From contig CAKZVC010000068.1 in assembly GCA_937922235.1 (NCBI GenBank), positions 1-64,000 of the forward strand: a DNA stretch of 64,000 nucleotides, written 5' to 3'. The DNA is from an uncultured Acidimicrobiales bacterium (lineage in GTDB: Bacteria > Actinomycetota > Acidimicrobiia > Acidimicrobiales > SHLQ01). A program made the translations under genes and the position numbers. The notes below the pieces were generated by a model. The model worked only from the letters and a program-made list of their open reading frames with translations, was not told the DNA's origin and ran no database searches. Of this stretch, positions 43,330 to 50,942 are shown one piece after another; positions within the stretch are counted from its first letter, which is position 1, and every line of letters begins with the position of its first letter.

Positions 43330-43758
43330 TCACTTGCTTGGAAGAATCGCCTGTCCGAACCAGAAGTGCTCGATGGCCTGCACGAGATCTTCAAACCCCG
43401 CCAACCGAACGGGCTTTCGCACGTACGCATTGGCAAGTCGGTTGTATGCCGACTCGACATCGCCGCTGAAGTTCGATGTCGAGAGCACGATCACGGGCAG
43501 TTTGCGAGTGTCAGCATCCGACCGGATCTGATCGAGCACGTCCATGCCGGTCATGTCGGGGAGGTTCACATCGAGCAGCACGAGTTCAGGAAAGTCGGGA
43601 GTGCCGAGCGTCTGCTGCAGCACCTCGATAGCGCCCTGGCCGGTCTGACTGACAGTCAACGTATGGTCGAGTGCACCACGATCGAAGGCGTATTGGGTGA
43701 ACTCAATATCCGCGAGCTCATCTTCTACAAGTAACACCCTGGTCTTACGAACTGTCAT
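43330..43758 (-). CDS. Single-domain response regulator (Rcp1-like)
   Basis: 142 residues, overlapping the kinase gene by 14 nt. The receiver fold has acidic E12 and D13 (LVEDE), phospho-acceptor D63 in LLDVNLPDMTG, the Thr/Ser in VLSTSN and Lys in VRKPV. There is no output domain, as in the Rcp1/phytochrome-partner group. The signal must pass to another protein or regulate the kinase. It is the last gene of a three-gene signalling operon. Confidence 0.9.
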   Translation of the reverse strand: MTVRKTRVLLVEDELADIEFTQYAFDRGALDHTLTVSQTGQGAIEVLQQTLGTPDFPELVLLDVNLPDMTGMDVLDQIRSDADTRKLPVIVLSTSNFSGDVESAYNRLANAYVRKPVRLAGFEDLVQAIEHFWFGQAILPSK

Positions 43759-45691
43759 GGATCATCGCCGCCTGTCCGCTGTATGGAAGTGTGAACTCGA
43801 ATCGCGAGCCACGACCGACATCCGACTCAGCGCGAATGTCTCCCCCATAATCCTGCACGATCCGCTTGACGAGTGAAAGACCGAGCCCGACGCCACTTGA
43901 CTCCCGTGAATGATTGAAGGATTCGAAAATCCTGCTGCGTTCTGGCCCTGCAATTCCGATGCCGTTGTCGATGACGCAGAACCGAGCACGTTCGTCATCA
44001 CGGTGACCCGCAATGGTGATGAGCAGCGGACGATCGGCGTGTCTGAACCGGATGGCGTTCTCGATCAGGTTCTGAAATACGCGAGAGAGCTGTGCCGGGT
44101 CGATCCGAGCGTGTGGAAGATCTCCGACCGAGATGGTTCCATCGACCTCGAGCAAGTCTTGCGCCAGATCAGAAACAACCGCGGCGACAATCGGTTGGGT
44201 ATCGACGTCCTCGATCTCTCGCAGGTCGATCTGAACATTTGCCATCCGGGCGTGTTCGAGAAGATTGTCCATGGTGTGGCCCATGCGGTCGTATCCCAGA
44301 ACAATGCGGTCGGCCCAGCGTCGTATTTGCTCGATGTCTGGAGCTTCCTCGGCCGCCTCTCGTCCGATCAGCTCGCTATATCCACCGATCGCACGAAGAG
44401 GCGTACGCAGATCATGTGCTGCGGCGAACGCGTACTCCTCGAGCCCTCGGTTCGAGGCTTCAAGCTCGGCGACCGTGTGAGCGAGCTCGATCTCGACACG
44501 GTTTCGTTCGGTCGATGACTGTTCGGTGAGCGCTTGGCTTTCGACCAGCTTGGTCTCGCTACGAACCAAAAGACGCAAGACCCAGAGAACGGCTAGCAGG
44601 AGAGCAATCAAGATGACCGCACCGGTCACGAAGGCGATCCAGGTGTTTGTTTGCTGGGTTCGTCGAACCTCTGCGAGGAAGTCACTGTTGGGGGCCCAGG
44701 TGCCGACAACCCAGTCTGAGTTTGTCTCGAGGACGTTGTAGACAAACTGGGTGTCCTCGCCGTTGAGGCGTGGCGATTCGTTGAATGTCGCAGAAGTGTC
44801 GACAGGCGGCGCGTCGTCGAAGAGCTGGGCAACCGTCGCTCCTGCGAGCTTGATTGCCGGGTCGTCTACGTCGTCGGCCAAGAGAAGCTCGGTGCCGCCA
44901 TCGATTGCGCCGAGCACCGGATACGCGACCATCTGCTGAGACTTCGTCATGATGAACGCCGATCCGTTGTCGCTCGGCGCACGTTCGGCCATGAAGTTCG
45001 ACAGCTCCTCCAACCGAATGTCGACACCCACCACGTATTCGAGCTCGCCCTCGATGCGGACGGGGGACGATCGAGTTACACCAGGTCGTCCACTGGTGAA
45101 GAAGATGTATGGGTCGGTCCACGCCCCGTCGCTCGAGTCGACCGCGGCGTCAAACCACACACGGGTACGAGGATCAAAGGCATCGGCATCGTCGCGCTCA
45201 CGACTGAGCTCCTGGACGTCGCGGTCGTACACGCCGTTCTCGACGATGCGAGTGCCGTCGCGAGTGGTGATCAACTTGGTGGCGTAGACGGCCTCGATGT
45301 CATCGCTGAGTCGGCTCGCATAAATGAACTCGCCGTCCACGGTGCCCACGAACGCTCCGTCAAAGACCTCGTTTGCCGCAATCACATCGAGCAAGAGCGT
45401 TTCGGCCTCGGGCTGCGATGGGTCGAGCAGTCCGTCCCTGAGAAGCGCACTCAGGAAGTCGGCCGTCGAGACTGCAGGGGCGAGAAAGCTCTCGGTGTTC
45501 GCCACTGCTTGGTCGGCTGATGAGGTGATGATTACGTCCATATCGGCGAGGAGTGCATCTTCGTTGGAGAGACGTGAGGTGAGCACGAGGCTGGTCACCG
45601 CAGTGAGTAGCGCGGTGAACAGCGCCACCGACGCCAAGATGATTGCTCGATTCGATGAGTCCTGTTCGAGCGCGCTACGTAGACGACTCAT
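43745..45691 (-). CDS. Membrane histidine kinase with dCACHE sensor
   Basis: 648 residues from the ATG at 45689-45691, behind a strong GGAGGAG. TM1 is at about 15-38; the outside region 40-345 has the double-CACHE signature (VWFDAAVDSSDGAWTDPYIF in shape, about 178-197) for small-ligand sensing. TM2 is at about 350-376. The H-box is AAAHDLRTPLRAIGGYSE with H426. The ATPase domain has QNLIENAIRF, DNGIGIAG and SSGVGLGLSLVK. It should autophosphorylate and pass phosphate to the response regulator that follows. Its start lies inside the end of the DHp-only gene. Confidence 0.92.
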   Translation of the reverse strand: MSRLRSALEQDSSNRAIILASVALFTALLTAVTSLVLTSRLSNEDALLADMDVIITSSADQAVANTESFLAPAVSTADFLSALLRDGLLDPSQPEAETLLLDVIAANEVFDGAFVGTVDGEFIYASRLSDDIEAVYATKLITTRDGTRIVENGVYDRDVQELSRERDDADAFDPRTRVWFDAAVDSSDGAWTDPYIFFTSGRPGVTRSSPVRIEGELEYVVGVDIRLEELSNFMAERAPSDNGSAFIMTKSQQMVAYPVLGAIDGGTELLLADDVDDPAIKLAGATVAQLFDDAPPVDTSATFNESPRLNGEDTQFVYNVLETNSDWVVGTWAPNSDFLAEVRRTQQTNTWIAFVTGAVILIALLLAVLWVLRLLVRSETKLVESQALTEQSSTERNRVEIELAHTVAELEASNRGLEEYAFAAAHDLRTPLRAIGGYSELIGREAAEEAPDIEQIRRWADRIVLGYDRMGHTMDNLLEHARMANVQIDLREIEDVDTQPIVAAVVSDLAQDLLEVDGTISVGDLPHARIDPAQLSRVFQNLIENAIRFRHADRPLLITIAGHRDDERARFCVIDNGIGIAGPERSRIFESFNHSRESSGVGLGLSLVKRIVQDYGGDIRAESDVGRGSRFEFTLPYSGQAAMIHDSS

Positions 45692-45917
45692 GCTCCTCCA
45701 GCTCGAGCAGCTCTTCGTTGTACTCATCGATGCGGCCAGCGAGCTCCTCAATCCCATCTGCGATCGCTGATGCGAGGCGATCGATCTGCGGAAGCTCGAG
45801 CTCACCCGAGCGGACGTGTGCGGTCAGGAGATCGGAGTAAATGCCGACGGCCCGAAGGGACGATCGAATGTCGTGCGCGGCCTGGCGACGGTCGGTGAGC
45901 TTGCCATTATCAGTCAT
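45675..45917 (-). CDS. Stand-alone histidine-kinase dimerisation (DHp-like) protein, 80 aa
   Basis: 80 residues; it overlaps the kinase gene by 17 nt. The sequence is an H-box helix pair without an ATPase domain: RQAAHDIRSSLRAVGIYSDLL with H15, then a turn and a second helix (LPQIDRLASAIADGIEELAGRIDEYNEELLELEE). It resembles the kinase's own AAAHDLRTPLRAIGGYSEL, but the conserved Pro of HDxRxP is Ser. It could be a phosphotransfer partner or a competing dimeriser of the kinase. This role is inference. Confidence 0.65.
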   Translation of the reverse strand: MTDNGKLTDRRQAAHDIRSSLRAVGIYSDLLTAHVRSGELELPQIDRLASAIADGIEELAGRIDEYNEELLELEEHESST

Positions 45918-46030
45918 CGCAACCCGTCCAACTTTCCTGATGAACCAGCTCGGCTATATCGAATTGTGACCCACCCTGAATGACGGGGCCAAGCCAACAC
46001 GGCAGCACCTCAGTATTGGCAGACTGCGTC

Positions 46031-47560
46031 TTAGGAGATCGTGAAGGTGCCGGCAGCGAGGTCGGCTTCGAGCGTTGCGGTGCTCTCGCCGTTGCTCCAC
46101 CGCAAGCCAAGCACGTTCGGCGCGGTGTCGAGCACGGTGAGCTCGCCATCGAATGCTGGCGAGGTGTTGCGTAGTCGCATCATCTCGAGCTGGTCTTGCA
46201 CGACGCTTCGCTGGAGGCCCTCCTCGATGTCGGCCGCTGTGAGGTTGGTGCGGTTGATCTCTTTATGGCCGCCGGTGCCGCCAGCATCGGCAGCTGCGTA
46301 GTTGTTCGTCCCGGCGAACAGGTCGAGATACCAAACCTGTGGAGTGCCCGGCATGAAGAGCTGGATCGCACGAGCGAGAAGCAGGCGGTCTTCGCTCTCG
46401 CCGAGTGCACTGAAGAAGGTGGCGTTGACTTGGTAGTACGAGATCTTGTTGCCGTCCGGGCCGTAGAGATTCTTGACCCTGCCGCCACGGTCGAGCAACC
46501 GATCGATGATCTCGTCGATCGTCGCATCGTCGATCAAGCCGTTGCTCTGCCCATCACTGCCGTCCCGACCCTTCAGGTCGATGACCGGAATGCCATCGTG
46601 GCAACCGAGCATGTTGACGGTCTTCAAGTTGCGCGACGTGATCTCGTCGATCCAGCGGAGCAGTCGAGTGTTCTCACCGGTGTCGATCGCGTCGATGACC
46701 AGCCCAGGGAAGAAGAAGTCGTAGATCGGATAGTGCTGATCGGACAGCTCTTCGTGGAGCCCGGTGCCGTATTCGGAATGGATCTCGGGCAACAGAATCA
46801 GGCCGCAGTCTTGGGCAATTCCACGCAGACGGTCGAGGTAATCCCATGTGCCAGGCACGTTGAAGAAGTTCGTCTGGCCGATCTCCTTGTGGAGATAGGC
46901 AAACGCATCGAGGCGCAGGATCTTCGCTCCCTGAGCCGCGAGCTTGGTGAGGGTCTCGCGGTAGAAGTCCCACACCTTCTCGCTCTTGGCATTGAGGTCC
47001 ATCTGGCCGAGGTAGGTGCGCTCGTCATCGACGATGTCGACCTGCTGGTAGAACGTGTTCCAGTAGAACCGATCGGAGCCATCTGGGAACCGCACGGCCA
47101 AGATCGGAAGACCGGGCTTGCGCATGAACAGCTGATCGAGGTGCTCCTTCGACGGAACGATGTAACCGTCTTCGTGGAGCTCGCCCTCACCTTCCCAAAA
47201 CGCGTTCCAGTCGATGAAGAAGTCGGCGAACTCCGACTCAGCGCCGTTGGCCAACATGTCTTGGAACTGCGGTGAGCCAACCGACAAATGGTTCAGCACC
47301 AAGTCGTACTTGAGCTCGATGTTCAGGTCGGCGAGTGCATCGAGGTCGGCCTGCTTCACAAGTTCGTCGTTCAGGTCGTAGTCGATGACGGAGAAGCCAC
47401 GGTCGAGATCGCTGTTGAATACCGTCGGCAAGATGTAGAAGAGCGAGAACACGTCGGCAAACTCGGGGCGCTGCAGCATCCGAACCATGCCAGCCAGGTC
47501 GACGTCGATGCTGTCGGGGTAGGCGTTGAGCATGACGCCATTGGGAAGGTCGTGCTTCAT
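46031..47560 (-). CDS. GH13_18 phosphorylase (sucrose or glucosylglycerate phosphorylase-like)
   Basis: 509 residues. The barrel opens with NGVMLNAYPDSI. GFSVIDYDLND and KYDLVLNHLSVGSPQF are typical of subfamily 18. Nucleophile D218 lies in KILRLDAFAYLHKEIGQTNFF, acid/base E259 in LLPEIH and the third acid D322 in GCHDGIPV. Such enzymes cleave a glucoside with phosphate to give glucose-1-phosphate, or run in reverse. The exact substrate (sucrose, glucosylglycerate, glucosylglycerol) cannot be told. It overlaps the P-loop kinase gene by ATGA. Confidence 0.88.
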   Translation of the reverse strand: MKHDLPNGVMLNAYPDSIDVDLAGMVRMLQRPEFADVFSLFYILPTVFNSDLDRGFSVIDYDLNDELVKQADLDALADLNIELKYDLVLNHLSVGSPQFQDMLANGAESEFADFFIDWNAFWEGEGELHEDGYIVPSKEHLDQLFMRKPGLPILAVRFPDGSDRFYWNTFYQQVDIVDDERTYLGQMDLNAKSEKVWDFYRETLTKLAAQGAKILRLDAFAYLHKEIGQTNFFNVPGTWDYLDRLRGIAQDCGLILLPEIHSEYGTGLHEELSDQHYPIYDFFFPGLVIDAIDTGENTRLLRWIDEITSRNLKTVNMLGCHDGIPVIDLKGRDGSDGQSNGLIDDATIDEIIDRLLDRGGRVKNLYGPDGNKISYYQVNATFFSALGESEDRLLLARAIQLFMPGTPQVWYLDLFAGTNNYAAADAGGTGGHKEINRTNLTAADIEEGLQRSVVQDQLEMMRLRNTSPAFDGELTVLDTAPNVLGLRWSNGESTATLEADLAAGTFTIS

Positions 47561-48210
47561 CGCACCGGAATGACGTCGTAGTCGCGGGTGATGATGAAGT
47601 CGGCCAAGTGCTTGTGGCCGGCAATGATCTTGTGCTCGATCTTCAACACGTTCTCGATAAACGGATCGCCGACCTCGTTGCCACGGTTGCGCTTCTGACG
47701 GTGCTCCATCGTGTCGACCCGGTTGCGGGCGATGAAGACCTTGGTGTCGACGTTCTTCAGCAGCGAGGTATAGGTGCCTTCGGCGATGATGACGTCGATG
47801 CCGGCGAGGTCGATCGTCTCGTCCTCCGACGAGTTCGCGTCGTAGTCGATGAGCGGCTTGACGATGTGGTCGGCTCCGTTGATTGCGTCGACGAGGTTCT
47901 GTTCGAGCAACTCGAGGTTGACCTCGACATGTGGGCCGAGCCAGCTGTCGTCTTCACGGCGCATGGCGTCGTTCGAACGTGGGGGCAGATGGAAGTAGTC
48001 GTCCTGGCCGAGCAACACTGCCGAGATGTCGTGCTTCGCGAGCTCGTCGGCGATGGCTTTGCCGGTCTCGGACTTGCCGCTTCCCGACTCGCCGGCGACG
48101 GTGATCGTGTAGCGGCCAGACTTTGAACGAACAGCTTCGAGGATGTCGGGCACGATCGCCGTCGCGGCAGCGATGTGATGTTCCTCAAGAACGATGATGT
48201 CGCCTTTCAT
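47557..48210 (-). CDS. P-loop kinase, uridine-kinase-like
   Basis: 217 residues from the ATG at 48208-48210. Walker A GESGSGKS at 40-47; LGQDDYFHLPPRS carries the acidic substrate site, and DVIIAEGTYTSLLKNVDTKVFI is the Walker B region. It resembles uridine kinase and phosphoribulokinase. Coupling by ATGA to a glucoside phosphorylase suggests a sugar or glycerate substrate released by it; the family alone does not show this. Confidence 0.8.
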   Translation of the reverse strand: MKGDIIVLEEHHIAAATAIVPDILEAVRSKSGRYTITVAGESGSGKSETGKAIADELAKHDISAVLLGQDDYFHLPPRSNDAMRREDDSWLGPHVEVNLELLEQNLVDAINGADHIVKPLIDYDANSSEDETIDLAGIDVIIAEGTYTSLLKNVDTKVFIARNRVDTMEHRQKRNRGNEVGDPFIENVLKIEHKIIAGHKHLADFIITRDYDVIPVR

Positions 48211-48332
48211 GAGGCACTCTCCAAATCTGTGTGATGTACGCCAAGGGCATGGTAGGTGAGCGCGCTCCTTCAACGACATGAGAGCTCGTCGAACCAATTT
48301 GAGCTTCCTCGACCTATGGGTGAGAGTTGCCC

Positions 48333-49973
48333 ATGAACGAGAGCGACATACCTGACGGCGCGGTGAGGAACGTGCTGTTCATCATGTGTGATCAGCTTCG
48401 CTTCGACGCGCTGTCCTGCACTGGCGGGTTGATCGACACCCCGAACATCGATGCGCTTGCGGCACGAGGCGTTCGATTCGATCGAGCATTCGTGCAGGGG
48501 TCGGTGTGTGGGTCATCGCGGATGAGCACGTACACCGGCCGCTACGTGCAGTCACATGGCACTCGGTACAATCGCGTGCCGCTGTCGATCTCGCAGCGCA
48601 CGGTCGGCGACCACCTCGACCCACTCGGGGTGCGCAGTGTTCTGGTGGGCAAGACCCACATGGCCGTCGACAACAGCGGGCTCGACCGACTCCGACTCGA
48701 CCCCGACGACCCAGCAACTACTGTCATCAACCAGTGCGGCTTCGAACCGTTCGAACGAGACGACGGACTGATCCCAAGCGCTAGCCCGGCCCGGTTCGAT
48801 CACCGTTACAACGAGTTCCTCCGAGAGAACGGGTTCGCGGGCGAGAACCCCTGGCACACCGCCGCGAACTCGGTCGTCGGCCCCAACGGCGAACGACTGT
48901 CGGGATGGCTGCTCAGTGCGTCGGCCTATCCGGCGATCGTGCCCGACGAGCTTTCCGAGACCGCGTACATGACCAACCGGGCGATCGACTTCATCCGCGA
49001 GGCGGGCGATGACCGTTGGTGCCTGCACCTGTCGTACATCAAGCCACATTGGCCGTATGTGGTGTCCGAGCCGTACCACGACATGGTGAGCCCGCTCGAT
49101 CTGCAGTCGCCGAACCGGTCGAATGCCGAGCTCGACACAGACCATCCGGTGCTCCGAGCATTTCAGCAAAGTCGTATCGGTTCGACGTTCTCTCGCGACG
49201 AGGTTCGCAACACCGTGTACCCGGCCTACCTCGGGCTGGTGAAGCAGATCGACACCCACCTCGGTCGGCTCTTCGCTGAACTCGAAGCACTCGGCCGCGC
49301 CGACGACACGATGGTCGTGCTCACTGCAGACCACGGCGACTACATGGGCGACCATTGGATGGGAGAGAAGGACTGGCTGCACGAAGAGGTCGTCCACGTG
49401 CCGCTGATCATCGCCGACCCACGAGCGAGCGCCAACGCAACCCGAGGCTCGGTGAACACCGACCTTGTCGAATCGATCGACCTTGCACCGACATTCGTCG
49501 AAGCCCTTGGAGGAACCGTCGACGACAACCTGTGGCTCGAAGGCGACTCGCTCATCAACATCATCGAAGGGCGTCCAGCCTTCGGCGATCAGGCTGCGGT
49601 CTGCGAGTCGGAGTTCAGCTTGATGGAGATCATCGGCGACCTTCCCGATGGGCCAGCGTCGAGTCGTCGGGCGACGATGATCCGCACCGACCGCTACAAG
49701 TACATCCTCAGCGAGACAGGGCCGAACCTGCTCTACGACCTCGAAGACGATCCGGACGAGCTCGTCGATCGGGCCGACGATCCAGCACTCGCCCGTGTGC
49801 GAGCCGAACTGCACGAGCAACTCTTCACCTGGTTTAGAGCTCGATCACACGAAGTGACTCGACGGGTCGCGTCCAGTGACGGCGAGCCCGGAGCGAATGC
49901 CCGTGACGGCATCTTCATTGGTTACTGGGATGAAGCCGACGCTGCAGCCGACGACGCAGCTCATCATCTCTGA
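48333..49973 (+). CDS. Sulfatase / phosphonate monoester hydrolase-type enzyme
   Basis: 546 residues from the ATG at 48333 (a TTG two codons earlier is possible). The metal site begins FIMCDQLRFDALS. The formylglycine motif region is SVCGSSRMSTYTGRYVQSHG with C about 56; the usual C-x-P/A-x-R is C-G-S-S-R here. HTHMA-like VLVGKTHMAVD and LTADHGDYMGDHWM give further metal ligands. RMSTYTGRY with GKTHM resembles phosphonate monoester hydrolases. There is no signal peptide, so it acts in the cytoplasm. An activating FGE gene is not in this window. Confidence 0.87.
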   Translation: MNESDIPDGAVRNVLFIMCDQLRFDALSCTGGLIDTPNIDALAARGVRFDRAFVQGSVCGSSRMSTYTGRYVQSHGTRYNRVPLSISQRTVGDHLDPLGVRSVLVGKTHMAVDNSGLDRLRLDPDDPATTVINQCGFEPFERDDGLIPSASPARFDHRYNEFLRENGFAGENPWHTAANSVVGPNGERLSGWLLSASAYPAIVPDELSETAYMTNRAIDFIREAGDDRWCLHLSYIKPHWPYVVSEPYHDMVSPLDLQSPNRSNAELDTDHPVLRAFQQSRIGSTFSRDEVRNTVYPAYLGLVKQIDTHLGRLFAELEALGRADDTMVVLTADHGDYMGDHWMGEKDWLHEEVVHVPLIIADPRASANATRGSVNTDLVESIDLAPTFVEALGGTVDDNLWLEGDSLINIIEGRPAFGDQAAVCESEFSLMEIIGDLPDGPASSRRATMIRTDRYKYILSETGPNLLYDLEDDPDELVDRADDPALARVRAELHEQLFTWFRARSHEVTRRVASSDGEPGANARDGIFIGYWDEADAAADDAAHHL

Positions 49974-49980
49974 TCGGAAG

Positions 49981-50844
49981 CTACCCCCGTACCTTCGGGA
50001 AGCGATCGCTGCAGAACTGATCGCCATCGGCGAGGGTTGCGTCGACGAAGTCGGGGTCGGTGAAGCCGGGTGATGCGTCGTAGCGCGCGTCGTCGCCGAC
50101 CCAGATGTAGGCGATTGCTCGCCGCACTTGTTCGAGCGTGTTCGCCGGCGCGCCGTGGAGCGTTCGATGAAACCAAACCAGTGCGTCGCCCGGGTTGAGG
50201 TCCCACCACACGTGCTCGTACTCAGCGCCCAGCTCCTCGGGCGAACGACCCGGCACACGATTGCGGGTGATGATGCCGTCGTAGTCGTCGGCGTCGTCAA
50301 AGTGGCCCATGAGGTAGATCGGTTCGTCTCGCTGATGTGACCCGGCCAGGTACTGGAGAGCTGTCTGCGACGGGATGTGATCGAACGCCACCCAGAAGTT
50401 GATGGAGTCGCGTCCGATGACCCGCTGGAACGACGCGTCCTCATGCCATGGCGAGGCCGCTCCTCCCCCGCCGTCCTTGATGAACAGGTTGTCGAAGTAG
50501 CGAACGACCGTCGATGACTCCATGAGCTGCTGGGCAATGTCGGCCATCGGGGTGTCGTCGCGCAGACGGCGGAAGGCTTCGATGCGATCACTCACGTTGA
50601 AGTCGTAGAAGAACGACGGACCACCCTCTTGACCAATCGTGGTGGCCATCTCGGTCGGGTTCGCCTGGGCTTGCTCGCACCCTTCGTGAATCGCCTCGAT
50701 GTCGTCGGCTGGGAGAAAGTTGCGCAGGCACACCACGCCGTCGTGCTTCAGGGCAGCGATTGCGTCGTGGGCAACAACCCCACTCGACGCGTCGAACGAC
50801 GGGCGAGTCGGCTCTCCGGTTGGTGGCGCAAGGTCGAATGCCAT
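49981..50844 (-). CDS. Phytanoyl-CoA dioxygenase (PhyH) family protein
   Basis: 287 residues. The iron-binding triad of this Fe(II)/2-oxoglutarate family is H134 and D136 in SPWHEDASF, and H230 in FHRTLHGAP. The Arg that binds 2-oxoglutarate is probably in VRRAIAYIW. The family hydroxylates many small molecules, including ectoine and acyl-CoAs; no substrate is shown here. It is convergent with the sulfatase gene, 7 nt apart. Confidence 0.88.
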   Translation of the reverse strand: MAFDLAPPTGEPTRPSFDASSGVVAHDAIAALKHDGVVCLRNFLPADDIEAIHEGCEQAQANPTEMATTIGQEGGPSFFYDFNVSDRIEAFRRLRDDTPMADIAQQLMESSTVVRYFDNLFIKDGGGGAASPWHEDASFQRVIGRDSINFWVAFDHIPSQTALQYLAGSHQRDEPIYLMGHFDDADDYDGIITRNRVPGRSPEELGAEYEHVWWDLNPGDALVWFHRTLHGAPANTLEQVRRAIAYIWVGDDARYDASPGFTDPDFVDATLADGDQFCSDRFPKVRG

Positions 50845-50942
50845 GTTGGGGCTACCTATTCATTTTTGCCGCGCCCGATGGAGTGCGGGTGCTAGACATG
50901 ATCACGATTGCGCAAGTGTCGCACGAAAATCGAGGTGGGAAA

